Positions 33,737 to 43,312 are shown, counted from the first letter of the stretch. The stretch: 64,000 bases of DNA from Vibrio crassostreae (GCF_024347415.1 NZ_AP025477.1:1798001-1862000), one strand, 5' to 3'. A program made the numbers and translations. Notes: generated from the sequence alone by a model not told the origin.

Positions 33737-33976
33737 ATGGAAGAGGTGATAGTCGCGTATTTTAGGGCATTAAGCGCATTCTTCAGATATATGTTTCAGT
33801 CGCTAGTGATCGAACTTATTGGTTACGGTTCTGGTTGGATAGTCTGCAAGGTATTCACATTAGGGCGCTTCCCCCCATTGATTCCAACTGAAAAAGAGCG
33901 AACCAGAATCTCTTATATCGGGGCGATTAGCATTGCGCTATTTCTGTTAGCTATTGGTGTGTTCAATAGTTTTTAA
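33737..33976 (+). CDS. Small two-span membrane protein, 79 aa
   Basis: Unrecognised. ATG is preceded by AGGACAGAAA. Two hydrophobic segments are visible: about 21-42 (SLVIELIGYGSGWIVCKVF) and 58-77 (YIGAISIALFLLAIGVF), joined by a charged loop TEKERTR. Isolated small gene in the insert that splits the purine locus. Confidence 0.6.
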   Translation: MEEVIVAYFRALSAFFRYMFQSLVIELIGYGSGWIVCKVFTLGRFPPLIPTEKERTRISYIGAISIALFLLAIGVFNSF

Positions 33977-34007
33977 TGCTTAGAGCCAGTCATAGAAGTG
34001 AGGAAGT

Positions 34008-34475
34008 ATGAAATTCTACCCTGCTGAACAATACCAAACGGCTTGTCATGAAATGTTTGCTCGATATGAGCGTGACATCAAAACGCTAATCCTTAATGCG
34101 AGAGTTGAGCACGTGGGCGCATCTTCGATTCCATCAGCCGTGTCTAAGGGCGATTTGGATATTTTCGTAGGTGTTGAGCTTGGCGAACTTGAGTATGTTA
34201 TAGGGAGACTCACAACACTAGGCTTTACAGAGAAACTCGATACCTTAAGAACGCCGGAACTGTGTATGTTGGAGTCTACATCTGGGGATGATGTGGCGTT
34301 GCAAGTTGTCGGTGTTTATTGGCTATGGTGGAACTTAAATGTTGATAGTCTATTGAAGTTAGACTACCAACATTTATTGATTATGATTTTGCGGATTCTG
34401 CTTTATCAAGAACCGAATCGTTATAAGCTTTGGTGCCCTTGTAACCTAGGAAAAGTGAAACTATCCATAAAATAA
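34008..34475 (+). pseudogene. GrpB-like nucleotidyltransferase-fold protein, 3' truncated
   Basis: Residues 1-103 match the GrpB/UPF0157-like nucleotidyltransferase pattern (VEHVGASSIPSAVSKGDLDI; then DVALQVV). After about base 34315 the product turns into an unrelated sequence (VYWLWWNLNVDSLL...), and no other frame restores the expected C-terminus. The last 95 bp overlap tail-to-tail with the 92-aa gene on the other strand and its 3' hairpin. This looks like a gene whose 3' third was replaced by a rearrangement. Confidence 0.6.
34336..34376 (-). terminator. Long hairpin 3' of the TM2-like gene
   Basis: AAATGTTG-A-TAGTCT pairs with AGACTA-C-CAACATTT: a 15-position stem with one mismatch and a 9-nt loop. 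It lies 5 bp beyond the stop of the minus-strand gene at 34381. No T-run, so termination is uncertain. Confidence 0.5.
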
Positions 34476-34659
34476 ATGATACTGGGGAAGCAATAACGGT
34501 GATCGCACAAACTACGATGAGAATTAAGTTAACAACTCCCCACATTACGCTCCCAGCATACATCTGAGCACCTCCAGGTATTACAAAACCTAACAGTAGC
34601 GCTATCATAGGATTTTTCATTTTGTTTTGTATGCGAGCTTGTTGAATTGCGTCATTCAT
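34381..34659 (-). CDS. Small TM2-like membrane protein, 92 aa
   Basis: Two hydrophobic helices (about 17-45 and 50-73) with the pattern NPMIALLLGFVIPGGAQMYAG, similar to TM2-domain or DUF-type bacterial proteins where a Gly-rich turn links to a Y-x-G. Charged N-terminus (QQARIQNKMK) and C-terminus. Ribosome site GGAAGC precedes the ATG. Function unknown. Confidence 0.7.
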   Translation of the reverse strand: MNDAIQQARIQNKMKNPMIALLLGFVIPGGAQMYAGSVMWGVVNLILIVVCAITVIASPVSFILWIVSLFLGYKGTKAYNDSVLDKAESAKS

Positions 34660-34959
34660 AATTATGCTTCCTTATGCATTTAGTTGTTATTCGCGCACTC
34701 TATAGTTATCTTATTTTTAGTCAAGAATTTAGTTAACTATTTGATTTGATTGGTTGGTTTTTGATCTGGTATTTTTCATAGTAATGAATTTTATAATTTC
34801 ATTACTATGGTTTATGGCTTGATCTGGGACATAGGGAGGACTATCGCTCTATTGTTTATTACATTACTTTTTGTGCTGTTTTTACTTTCCTCTTACACTC
34901 TTTTCTAATATCGAACCTAGTATCAAATTACTCTTTGTCATATAGGCAAGTAACTCATT
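34660..34959. other. Intergenic gap with a perfect inverted repeat
   Basis: 300 bp between divergent small genes. Apart from the inverted repeat at 34777-34809, no promoter or gene was recognised. Confidence 0.45.
34777..34809. repeat. Perfect 12-bp inverted repeat
   Basis: CATAGTAATGAA / TTCATTACTATG with a 9-nt A/T spacer. No T-run; could be an operator or RNA hairpin. A single copy in the window. Confidence 0.5.
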
Positions 34960-35619
34960 ATGAAGCACTTCTTCGATAGCGAACTCATGCTCTCTAGCTC
35001 CTTGAATTTCGTTTTGCTATCCCTTGGGCTAACGCTCCTCTTACACATTCCAATTTGGTGTGGCTTCAACTTGAGCCGACGTAAATGGAAATTGATGGAC
35101 TATTTGTGGCCGCTGCTCGCGGGTATCGGCATGCTAGGTGCGGTGTCTGAAATTCGGGCATCGGTAGCCGGTGATTGGGTCGAGACAGAACAAACTAGAG
35201 CCGTCACTATTTTAGAGTCGATTCAGCAGTTCTCTTTGGACAAACTAAGAAGCGACATCTGCACAGGTCAGCCATCTTTAGATTCTCACGGACAGCACCA
35301 TGAGGCGTGTTTATGGTATTTGAACACGGCTATTACATTCAAAGATGTCGATTTCACTCTGTTGCCCAACGCCGCTGATTTTACGGTTCCTGCGCCTAGC
35401 GTATCGCTGGTGGAAAGCGACGCCGTATGGGTGAGTGGCATGTTGAGTCAGTATGAAAAGCAAAAGAACCAATACATTAAAACCAGAGAAGCGCAGGTGA
35501 AGCAGCCATTAGAAAGCATTTTCTGGTATGTGAGTCCTTACTTAGTCTGTTTCGCAATTGCGTTGCGTTTGACGAAAGTCACCGCAGAGCTCAAATTAGA
35601 TAAATGCGTAAAAAACTAA
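34960..35619 (+). CDS. Membrane protein of unknown function, 219 aa
   Basis: Not recognised. An N-terminal pair of hydrophobic helices (about 12-36 and 48-65), a soluble middle of about 120 residues with two Cys (SDICTGQPS and HEACLWY, possibly a disulfide if periplasmic) and a C-terminal helix (about 188-205). Ends in a Lys-rich tail. The stop overlaps the convergent AEC carrier gene by 4 bp. Confidence 0.72.
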   Translation: MKHFFDSELMLSSSLNFVLLSLGLTLLLHIPIWCGFNLSRRKWKLMDYLWPLLAGIGMLGAVSEIRASVAGDWVETEQTRAVTILESIQQFSLDKLRSDICTGQPSLDSHGQHHEACLWYLNTAITFKDVDFTLLPNAADFTVPAPSVSLVESDAVWVSGMLSQYEKQKNQYIKTREAQVKQPLESIFWYVSPYLVCFAIALRLTKVTAELKLDKCVKN

Positions 35620-36497
35620 CTCGATAAAGACAGCGCGAACGATAACAAAATGGGCAAGGTGACAACACTCAGAAAGTTGCCGAACAACACCATAGACGCG
35701 ACCTTAGGTGGCTCGACATTGAACCTTTCTGCGAACAGATAGTTCATAACGGCGGGTGGTAGCATGGTGAACAGCACCATCATTTGTAGGTGCAGTGTTG
35801 GCAGCGGGATAAAGAAGTAGATGATGGTGAAGGCAATGGCGCCAGTAAACAGCGATTGAGCGGTACACAACAAGCCAACTTTTAATCCGCTCAACCTCAA
35901 GTTGACCATTTGCGAACCCAGCGATAGCAGCATGATAGGCACGGCAGCTTGCCCAAGCAGCGATGTGGCTTGGTAGATTGGATTCCACACTGCAATGCCA
36001 GATAGGTTCAACGTCATCGCTAATGCGGCGGCTAAGAATATCGGCATCTTGAGGATCTGTTTGATCGGATTGCCTTCGCTTAGTAGCGCCAAACCAACAC
36101 TGATGTGCACACACGCCGACACCACAAACAGTAATACCGCAGGGGCTAATGCACTCTCGCCAAAAGTATAAGTGAACAAGGGAATGGCGAGGTTACCACT
36201 GTTACGAAACATGTGTGGTGGAGCCCAGGCTTTGAAATTGAGCTTAAAGATCTTACAGATTGGAATCATCAACAATGCTGGCACTAACACCGCAACCAAA
36301 GAGGCTGAAATCAGTGGTAGTTGCTCGGTGTCGAGAGGCATGGTGGTCAGCGATGCAAACACCAAAGCAGGAATACAAACATCCATGTTGATGCGATTGA
36401 TCGGTTTGAAATCGGGTTTGAGCCAACGGCCGACCGCAAAGCCAGCACTGGCTAAAGCAAAAACGGGAAACAGAATGCTGACGACCTGTTCGAACAT
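35616..36497 (-). CDS. AEC-family transporter
   Basis: Auxin-efflux-carrier-type transporter, 293 residues and about 10 hydrophobic helices in two inverted halves (FPVFALASAGFAVGRWL at the start, FRNSGNLAIPLF in TM4 region, PPAVMNYLFAERF in TM8 region). ATG 36497 is preferred over 36527 because AAAGGAATTCT precedes it. Bacterial members export or import small organic acids such as malate or malonate; the substrate here is unknown. Confidence 0.88.
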   Translation of the reverse strand: MFEQVVSILFPVFALASAGFAVGRWLKPDFKPINRINMDVCIPALVFASLTTMPLDTEQLPLISASLVAVLVPALLMIPICKIFKLNFKAWAPPHMFRNSGNLAIPLFTYTFGESALAPAVLLFVVSACVHISVGLALLSEGNPIKQILKMPIFLAAALAMTLNLSGIAVWNPIYQATSLLGQAAVPIMLLSLGSQMVNLRLSGLKVGLLCTAQSLFTGAIAFTIIYFFIPLPTLHLQMMVLFTMLPPAVMNYLFAERFNVEPPKVASMVLFGNFLSVVTLPILLSFALSLSS

Positions 36498-36673
36498 AGA
36501 ATTCCTTTCTAGATTGAGTGCTTCCATTTAGCTGAGAAACGAATGTTTTAGAGAGACGCTAAAGTGAAGTATGAAGTCGAGATGTATAAACATTAACCTA
36601 TCAATATAATGACTTGGCGTCACCGAAGATCGTTGTTTGTGAACGGTTAATTTATATTTCTTTGAATGAAGCA

Positions 36674-36707
36674 CAAAAAAGACCAGTGGCATCAGCAACT
36701 GGTCTTT
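36674..36707 (-). terminator. Intrinsic terminator of guaD operon
   Basis: On the minus strand, AAAGACCAGT/ACTGGTCTTT with a 10-nt loop followed by a T-run (A6 on the + strand). It lies 78 bp past guaD. Confidence 0.88.
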
Positions 36708-36784
36708 AAAGGCTAGATAAATCTGGACGGATTTTTAATTAACGACGGCTGCCGCTGTCTAGCGATTGTTACTCGGTTTTGAGT

Positions 36785-38119
36785 CTAGCTAACGAGCTTC
36801 TTGTAGTCTTTGAAATTCACATCGTAGGCTTTCTCACCGTAGATGTAAGTCTCGCTGACGGTTCTGTCGTCACCTAAGCTCATCAATACAAATAGCTTCT
36901 CTTCAAGCTTGGTCGCTTGTTCCATTCTGAAGCGCATCAATTGTGTGGCGTGTAAGTCGAGCACCACGAAATCCGCTTCTTTTCCTACTTCCAAGTTACC
37001 GATCTTGTCTTCTAAATGCAGAGAACGCGCGCCACCTAATGTTGCTAAGAACAGCGATTTGGCTGGGTGCAGCTTCTTATGTTGTAGCTGCATTATCTTG
37101 TAGGCTTCACTCATGGTCTGCAGGATCGAGAAGCTAGTGCCTGCGCCCACATCGGTACCCATACCAACGCGAATGCCGTGCTCTTCCATTTCGGGTAGTC
37201 TGAACAGACCTGAGCCTAAGAATAGATTTGAGGTTGGACAGAAAGCGATAGCTGATTCAGTATCGGCTAGGCGCTTACATTCGCAGTCAGACAAGTGAAT
37301 GCCATGGGCGAATACCGAACGTTTGTGCAGTAGGCCATAGTGGTCATACACATCTAAATAGCTATCACGTTCAGGGAACAGTGCTTTTACCCATTCAATC
37401 TCTTTCTCGTTTTCAGAAAGGTGCGTGTGCATGTACACATCTGGGTACTCTTCTAGCAGTTTACCAACGGTAGCCAATTGCTCTGGTGTGCTGGTTGGCG
37501 CAAAACGAGGCGTTACGGCATAAAGTAAACGGCTGCGGTTATGCCATTTCTCAATCAGTTCTTTGGAGTCAGCGTAGCCAGATTCTGGGGTGTCGGTGAG
37601 GTAGTCTGGCGCGTTGCGATCCATTAAAACCTTACCTGCAATCATACGTAGGTTGCGCTTCTCAGCTTCTTCAAAGAATACGTTAACCGACTCTTTGTGC
37701 ACCGTGCCGAACACGAGTGCAGTGGTGGTGCCGTTACTTGCTAATTCGTCTAGGAATAGCTTCGCCACTTTGTGTGCATAGACTGGGTTTTTGAAGCGTT
37801 TCTCTTCTGGGAAGGTGTAGTTCTCTAACCAATCGAGTAGCTGCTCACCGTAAGACGCGATCATCCCTGTTTGAGGATAGTGGATGTGCGTATCAATAAA
37901 GCCTGAGGTGATCAGCTTATCTTTGTACTCTTTTACTTCGAGTGTTTTAGGCTGGCGAGTTAATACGTCATCGGCATGGCCTAAATCAACGATGTGGCCG
38001 TTCTCTACTACTAAAACACCGTCTTCAAAATAGTCGTAAGACTCATCGATACCGACGTCTTTTGGGTCGGCTACGCTGTGTAAAATACTGGCGCGATAAG
38101 CTTTGCGTTGCGTTGTCAT
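36785..38119 (-). CDS. guaD: Guanine deaminase
   Basis: Zinc amidohydrolase of 444 residues that converts guanine to xanthine. Motifs: DTHIHYPQTGMIASYGEQLLDWLENYTFPEE (core IHYPQ and YTFPEE are guanine-deaminase specific), HTHLSENEKEI, FAHGIHLSDCE and MGTDVGAGTSFS. Last gene of the minus-strand xdhA-xdhB-xdhC-guaD group, 59 bp after xdhC. Feeds the XDH complex encoded beside it. Confidence 0.96.
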   Translation of the reverse strand: MTTQRKAYRASILHSVADPKDVGIDESYDYFEDGVLVVENGHIVDLGHADDVLTRQPKTLEVKEYKDKLITSGFIDTHIHYPQTGMIASYGEQLLDWLENYTFPEEKRFKNPVYAHKVAKLFLDELASNGTTTALVFGTVHKESVNVFFEEAEKRNLRMIAGKVLMDRNAPDYLTDTPESGYADSKELIEKWHNRSRLLYAVTPRFAPTSTPEQLATVGKLLEEYPDVYMHTHLSENEKEIEWVKALFPERDSYLDVYDHYGLLHKRSVFAHGIHLSDCECKRLADTESAIAFCPTSNLFLGSGLFRLPEMEEHGIRVGMGTDVGAGTSFSILQTMSEAYKIMQLQHKKLHPAKSLFLATLGGARSLHLEDKIGNLEVGKEADFVVLDLHATQLMRFRMEQATKLEEKLFVLMSLGDDRTVSETYIYGEKAYDVNFKDYKKLVS

Positions 38120-38178
38120 GTTTACTTCCTTTTAATGACTTCAGCGACGTGATGGCCACTGAAGCTTTGCGACTTGTA

Positions 38179-39060
38179 TTAGGCGATCTTCTCTTCCAAT
38201 GGTGGTTCGCCTACATCGCTTGGTTGACTGTGTTGATCGGTCAAATCCTGATTTCGATATTGTTTGGTTGGGCGCTTTTGTTCAAGCGCTTGGCCTTGAT
38301 AGTGTGCGATCAGTTCACCCGCAACCGATACCGCAATTTCGGCAGGATGTTTGCCATTCATAGCGCTAATACCAATCGGGCAAATCATGGTTTCGATTTG
38401 TTCTTGGCTGTAGCCACGTTGCTCTAAGCGGAAGTCGAACTTCTTACGCTTAGTGAGCGAGCCGATCATGCCGAAGTAACGGCTGTCTTCACGGTCGATA
38501 ATGGCTTTAGTTAAGTCGAAATCAAGCTGGTGGTTATGCGTCATCACAAGGTAATAGCTGTTCGGCGGCATGTGTTTCACTTCTCCGACTGGATCGTCTG
38601 AGACAAGCTTTTTCACACCGTGCGGTAGCGTTTCAGGGAACACTTCTTCACGTTCATCAATCCAGGTCACACGGAAGGGCAGGGTCGCGACAATGTGCAG
38701 CAGCGCTTTGGCAACGTGACCTGCGCCAAACAGTACAAGGTGGTTTTGCTGAGTGCCAATCGGTTCAAAGCTTAACGTTGCCATTCCGCCACAACATTGG
38801 CCCAAACGAGCACCTAGGTTAAAGCGCTCCACTTTGAGTGATTTTTCGCTGGCAATCAGCATTTCGCGCGCCATTTTAGTGGCCACATGTTCAAGGTGAC
38901 CACCACCAATCGTAGCGATGATTCGGTCACGAGTGACAAGCATCTTGGTACCCGCATCGCGTGGAACGGAACCTCTGTCTTCAAGAACCGTCACCATTAC
39001 ACATGGCTCGTAGTTCTCTTCCAGTTTTGCCAGTTCGTGAATCCAATTATCCTTAAACAT
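38179..39060 (-). CDS. xdhC: Xanthine dehydrogenase accessory protein XdhC
   Basis: 293-residue XdhC/CoxI protein that binds and delivers sulfurated molybdenum cofactor to XdhB. Seen: SVPRDAGTKMLV and the Cys-containing LGQCCGGMATLSFEP in the N-terminal domain, and a Rossmann-like C-terminal domain starting HLVLFGAGHVAKAL and including MIGSLTKRKKF and CPIG. Lies 65 bp after xdhB in the same operon. Confidence 0.95.
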   Translation of the reverse strand: MFKDNWIHELAKLEENYEPCVMVTVLEDRGSVPRDAGTKMLVTRDRIIATIGGGHLEHVATKMAREMLIASEKSLKVERFNLGARLGQCCGGMATLSFEPIGTQQNHLVLFGAGHVAKALLHIVATLPFRVTWIDEREEVFPETLPHGVKKLVSDDPVGEVKHMPPNSYYLVMTHNHQLDFDLTKAIIDREDSRYFGMIGSLTKRKKFDFRLEQRGYSQEQIETMICPIGISAMNGKHPAEIAVSVAGELIAHYQGQALEQKRPTKQYRNQDLTDQHSQPSDVGEPPLEEKIA

Positions 39061-39125
39061 ATGTCCTCCTAAATCCCTTCTGTGCTTCCCTAGCCGTTTA
39101 TTGGTGTCTTAGATACCTATCAGCC

Positions 39126-41516
39126 CTAAGCCGTTTCTGATTGAGCGTCGACCGAGGTCGGAGCCGTTTCAGTGACTTCCTGTATCGCCATCAGAATGCG
39201 CTCTGGCGTTGCAGGTGTGTTGAGCTTAGGAATCGCGCCATCGACAGCGACATAGCTAATCGCATCTTTCAGTGCGCTCCATACCGACATACCCAACATG
39301 AAAGGGGGCTCACCCACGGCTTTCGAGTTGAAAACAGTGTCTTCTGGGTTGCTGCGGTTTTCCAAAAGGTGCGTTCTGAAATCAATCGGCATATCAGCAA
39401 TTGCAGGGATCTTGTAACTTGCAGGGCCATTGGTCATTAAGCGGCCTTGTTGGTTCCAAACCAATTCTTCCGTTGTTAACCAACCGACACCTTGCACAAA
39501 ACCACCTTCGACTTGGCCGATATCAATTGCTGGGTTCAATGAAGCGCCCACGTCATGCAGAATATCAACACGCAGAATCTTGTTCTCGCCGGTTAGGGTA
39601 TCGATGATGACTTCTGAACAAGATGCGCCATACGCGTAGTAGTAGAACGGGCGGCCGCGCGCTTTCTCGTGATCGTAATAGATCTTTGGAGTGCGGTAGA
39701 AGCCCGTGCTCGATAGCGAAATTTGGTTAAACCAAGCCAGTTCAACAAACGAGTTGAAGGTCATGATCTCATCGCGGATCTGCACCATACCGTTCTTAAA
39801 CACCACTTCTTCAGGCCACACTTTGAAGTGCGAAGAAGCGAAGTCGATCAGGCGCTGCTTAATGGTTATTGCGGCGTTTTGCGCGGCCTTACCATTGAGG
39901 TCGGCGCCCGATGAGGCTGCGGTTGGTGATGTGTTCGGAACTTTGTCTGTGTTTGTAGCGGTGATCTGGATACGTTCGACATCGACTTGGAACTCCTGTG
40001 CAACGATTTGTGCCACTTTGATGTTCAAGCCTTGCCCCATTTCCGTACCACCGTGATTCAAATGAATACTGCCATCGGTGTAGATATGGATGAGCGCACC
40101 TGCTTGGTTCAAGAAAGTCGCAGTAAAGGAGATGCCGAATTTCACTGGTGTGATCGCTAGGCCTTTCTTCAAGATAGGGCTTTGCTTGTTGAACTCGGCA
40201 ATGTCTTTACGACGTGCGTGATAGTCACTGCTGCGTTCAAGCTGTTCGGTTATCTCAGGTAAAAAGTTGTCTTCAACGGTTTGGTAGTAATGGGTCACGT
40301 CACGGCCTACTTCGCCGTAGTAGTTCGCCTTACGTACTTCCAAAGGATCTTTTTTCAGGTAACGCGCAATCTCGTCCATGATGTGTTCAATGGTCATCAT
40401 GCCTTGCGGGCCACCAAAGCCACGATAAGCGGTGTTCGATGCTGTGTTGGTTTTGCATCGGTGACCGACCACTGTCGCATCGCCTAGGTAATAAGCGTTG
40501 TCTGAGTGGAACATCGCACGGTCGACGATAGAGCTTGATAAGTCTGGTGAGTAGCCACAGTTACCTGCAACGGTAATGTCGGCACCTTGAATCACACCAT
40601 TGTCGTCAAAACCGACGGTATATTGGTTGTAGAACGGGTGGCGTTTACCGGTTTGCTGCATGTCTTCATTACGCAGCAGACGCATTTTGGTAGGTCGGCC
40701 TGTAAGGTGGGCAATCACCGCAGCCATACATGCTGGAGAGGCTGCTTGGGTCTCTTTACCACCGAAACCGCCACCCATACGACGCATATCAATCACGACT
40801 TTGTGCATCGGTACGCCAATCACTTCAGCAACCAGCTTTTGAACTTCGGTCGGGTTTTGTGTCGAGGTGTACACGATCATGCCGCCATCTTCGGTTGGCA
40901 TTACGCTACTGATTTGGGTTTCTAGGTAGAAGTGCTCTTGGCCGCCGATCTCCAGGTCGCCAGAGATCACGTGTTTTGCTTTTGCCAGTGCGGCTTTAGA
41001 ATCACCACGCTGTTGAGTGTGGCTTTCTGTCACGAAGTGCTCTTTTGCCAGCGCTTCTTTGACATCAAGAATGGCAGGTAGCTCTTCGTATTCAATAATC
41101 GCCGCGTGTGCGGCTTTGCGTGCGGTTTCTAAATCGTTGGCTGCTACCGCAATCACGGGCTGTCCATAGTATTCAACTTTGCCGTCTGCAAGCAGTGGGT
41201 CACCCGGTAGGATGGCACCGATATCTAGTTCACCCGGAACGTCTTTGGCTTGAATGGCAATCGCTACGCCTTCGAATTCGTAACACGGTGATAAATCTAT
41301 CTTGGTGATGTTGGCGTGTGCTTGAGTGCTCAGGCGAGCGTAAACGTGCAGCTGATTTGGGAACTCAAGGCGGTCGTCAATGTATACCGCTTCGCCCGTG
41401 ACTTGCTTGGCTGCACTGTCGTGTTTAACGCTTTTACCTACGCCAGTTTTTAGGTCTTGTTTTGCAATGGTAACCATCTCTTCGTGGGTCATCGCATGCT
41501 TGTTTGAATTAGACAT
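39126..41516 (-). CDS. xdhB: Xanthine dehydrogenase, molybdopterin subunit
   Basis: Large catalytic subunit, 796 residues, hydroxylating hypoxanthine/xanthine to urate at the Mo-pterin centre. Seen: N-terminal GKSVKHDSAAKQVTGEAVYIDD, MRRMGGGFGGKETQA, RGFGGPQGMMTIEH and NTSPTAASSGADLNG (the Mo-pterin region). The catalytic Glu lies in the KAVGEPPFMLG segment near residue 740. Starts inside the end of xdhA (8-bp overlap), so translation is coupled. Confidence 0.96.
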   Translation of the reverse strand: MSNSNKHAMTHEEMVTIAKQDLKTGVGKSVKHDSAAKQVTGEAVYIDDRLEFPNQLHVYARLSTQAHANITKIDLSPCYEFEGVAIAIQAKDVPGELDIGAILPGDPLLADGKVEYYGQPVIAVAANDLETARKAAHAAIIEYEELPAILDVKEALAKEHFVTESHTQQRGDSKAALAKAKHVISGDLEIGGQEHFYLETQISSVMPTEDGGMIVYTSTQNPTEVQKLVAEVIGVPMHKVVIDMRRMGGGFGGKETQAASPACMAAVIAHLTGRPTKMRLLRNEDMQQTGKRHPFYNQYTVGFDDNGVIQGADITVAGNCGYSPDLSSSIVDRAMFHSDNAYYLGDATVVGHRCKTNTASNTAYRGFGGPQGMMTIEHIMDEIARYLKKDPLEVRKANYYGEVGRDVTHYYQTVEDNFLPEITEQLERSSDYHARRKDIAEFNKQSPILKKGLAITPVKFGISFTATFLNQAGALIHIYTDGSIHLNHGGTEMGQGLNIKVAQIVAQEFQVDVERIQITATNTDKVPNTSPTAASSGADLNGKAAQNAAITIKQRLIDFASSHFKVWPEEVVFKNGMVQIRDEIMTFNSFVELAWFNQISLSSTGFYRTPKIYYDHEKARGRPFYYYAYGASCSEVIIDTLTGENKILRVDILHDVGASLNPAIDIGQVEGGFVQGVGWLTTEELVWNQQGRLMTNGPASYKIPAIADMPIDFRTHLLENRSNPEDTVFNSKAVGEPPFMLGMSVWSALKDAISYVAVDGAIPKLNTPATPERILMAIQEVTETAPTSVDAQSETA

Positions 41517-42954
41517 AAGACGTTACCCTTGTTTCGATTTGGTTGTTTTTGTTCTGCTGTTCAATGAAGTAGCGACGCAACATATTTGCTGCCGACAATG
41601 AACGGTATTCTTGGCTTGCACGGAAATCGGATAGCGGTTCAAAGTCGTTATACAGTTCCTGCATCGCTAACTTAATATTAGCGTCTGTCCACGGTTTGCC
41701 TAATAACGTGTTTTCACAACGCGCCGCGCGCTTAGGCGTTGCAGCCATACCACCAAAGGCGATACGAGCGTAAGAAACCTTGCCGTCTTCAATTTGAATA
41801 TCGAACGCACCACACACCGCAGATATGTCATCGTCTAAACGTTTAGACAGTTTGTAAGCTCGGAAGCTGTCGTTAGTTGGCTTGGGAATGATGATCTGTT
41901 CAATGAACTCACTCTCTTTCTGCGCCGTCACTTTGTAGCTGATGAAGTAATCTTCGATCGGCATTGTGCGTGACTCGTCGCCGCAACGAAGTTTGATCTT
42001 CGCGTTAAGGGCAATCAGCAGAGGAGGGGTATCACCAATAGGTGAAGCGTTGGCAACATTGCCACCGATGGTGCCTTGGTTACGTACTTGCAGGGAAGCA
42101 AAGCGGTGCAGTAGCTCACCAAAATCTGGGTAGTGTTTTTTCAGTAGTGTGTAAGAGTCACTGATTGGAAGGTTGGCACCAATGATTAAGTCGGTGTCGG
42201 TCTCTTCGCATACCTTCATGTCTTCAACAAGGTTTACGCTGATCAGTGTTTCAATCTCGCGATGGAATTGTGTCACTTCCAGTGCTAAATCCGTGCCGCC
42301 AGCAACCAGCTTAGCGTTCGGGTGTGCTTGAAAAAGCTTGGCCAACTCATCCGTGCTTTTCGGGGAAAAAGCGGTGAGGTGACCAAGGCGTAAGTTGGCT
42401 TCGGTGTCTTGAATATCTTCTAGCTTCTTGATGGTGTTGCGTTCAAGCTCAGCGAATTGGTCGATCAAAGGTTGGTCTGTTGAAAGCGACATCGCAGCAT
42501 CAACAATTGGTCGGTAGCCAGTACAGCGACATAGGTTACCCGCCAGTGATTCCATGACGTCTTCTTTGCTCGCATCGGGTTTGTTCTTGCCTAGCGCAAA
42601 CATCGACATGATGAAGCCCGGCGTGCAGTAACCACATTGTGAACCGTGAAAATCAACCACCGCTTTCTGTACAGGGTGCAGTGACTTATCTCGGTTTTGT
42701 AGATCTTCCACTGTGATCAGCTGTTTTCCGTGCAGCGCTGAAACGAACGTAAGGCAAGAGTTCACCGAGCGGTATTGCAGCTGTCCATCCACCACTTCAC
42801 CTAAAACGACGGTACATGCGCCACAGTCACCAGACCCACAACCTTCTTTGGTACCTGTTTTATTAACCTTGGTACGAAGGTAGTTGAGCACTGTCATATT
42901 CGGCGACAGATTGTCTTCACGTCTTATTTCCTGATTGAGCAAAAAAGTAATCAA
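41509..42954 (-). CDS. xdhA: Xanthine dehydrogenase, Fe-S/FAD subunit
   Basis: Small subunit, 481 residues. Two [2Fe-2S] sites: the plant-type cluster (EGCGSGDCGACTVV; Cys39, Cys44, Cys47) and the helical cluster (CGYCTPGFIMSM and CRCTGYRPI), followed by an FAD-binding domain (about 190-370, VAGGTDLALEVTQF and GNVANASPIGDTPP). It passes electrons from XdhB to NAD. First gene of the minus-strand operon; the perfect ATTGTATACAAT site lies about 130 bp upstream. Confidence 0.96.
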   Translation of the reverse strand: MITFLLNQEIRREDNLSPNMTVLNYLRTKVNKTGTKEGCGSGDCGACTVVLGEVVDGQLQYRSVNSCLTFVSALHGKQLITVEDLQNRDKSLHPVQKAVVDFHGSQCGYCTPGFIMSMFALGKNKPDASKEDVMESLAGNLCRCTGYRPIVDAAMSLSTDQPLIDQFAELERNTIKKLEDIQDTEANLRLGHLTAFSPKSTDELAKLFQAHPNAKLVAGGTDLALEVTQFHREIETLISVNLVEDMKVCEETDTDLIIGANLPISDSYTLLKKHYPDFGELLHRFASLQVRNQGTIGGNVANASPIGDTPPLLIALNAKIKLRCGDESRTMPIEDYFISYKVTAQKESEFIEQIIIPKPTNDSFRAYKLSKRLDDDISAVCGAFDIQIEDGKVSYARIAFGGMAATPKRAARCENTLLGKPWTDANIKLAMQELYNDFEPLSDFRASQEYRSLSAANMLRRYFIEQQNKNNQIETRVTSYV

Positions 42955-43081
42955 GAGACCTCCTTGTAAATCGACATTTTTCCATGTGTATTCTTTTTGA
43001 CTTCTAGGTCAATAATTATCCATCCTGACCCTGTGGTCAACTATTTATTTACAAAAATGCAACAACATTGCGACTTGTCGG

Positions 43082-43093
43082 ATTGTATACAAT
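43082..43093. promoter_or_regulatory. ATTGTATACAAT operator ahead of xdhA
   Basis: Perfect 12-bp palindrome identical to 25647-25658. Position, about 130 bp before xdhA, suits repression by the neighbouring GntR-FCD regulator. Confidence 0.72.
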
Positions 43094-43175
43094 TTATATT
43101 TGGCTGTAGTTGCTTGTTTTATTGGGATTTAAATTGGAATTGCTGAGTTTTTTGGTGTGAATGAAATAATGACTA

Positions 43176-43183
43176 TGTATACA
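43176..43183. promoter_or_regulatory. TGTATACA half-conserved operator
   Basis: Core TGTATACA within CTATGTATACAAA, 83 bp further from xdhA than the perfect site. A second operator for the same regulator is likely. Confidence 0.5.
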
Positions 43184-43312
43184 AAATAAAGACAAGAATT
43201 TTGGCATTTGGGAGCAAATGCTATAGAGGATAAGAGCACTATTCTGCTCAGAATTAAGAGTGTTTTGAGGTGAAATGCGCCGATCTTCGCGTCTATCATT
43301 ATGGGGAGAGCA

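Noticed and set aside
33518..34960. Integron cassette array
   Set aside because: Small unrelated genes suggest it, but no VCR/attC-like core sites were visible.
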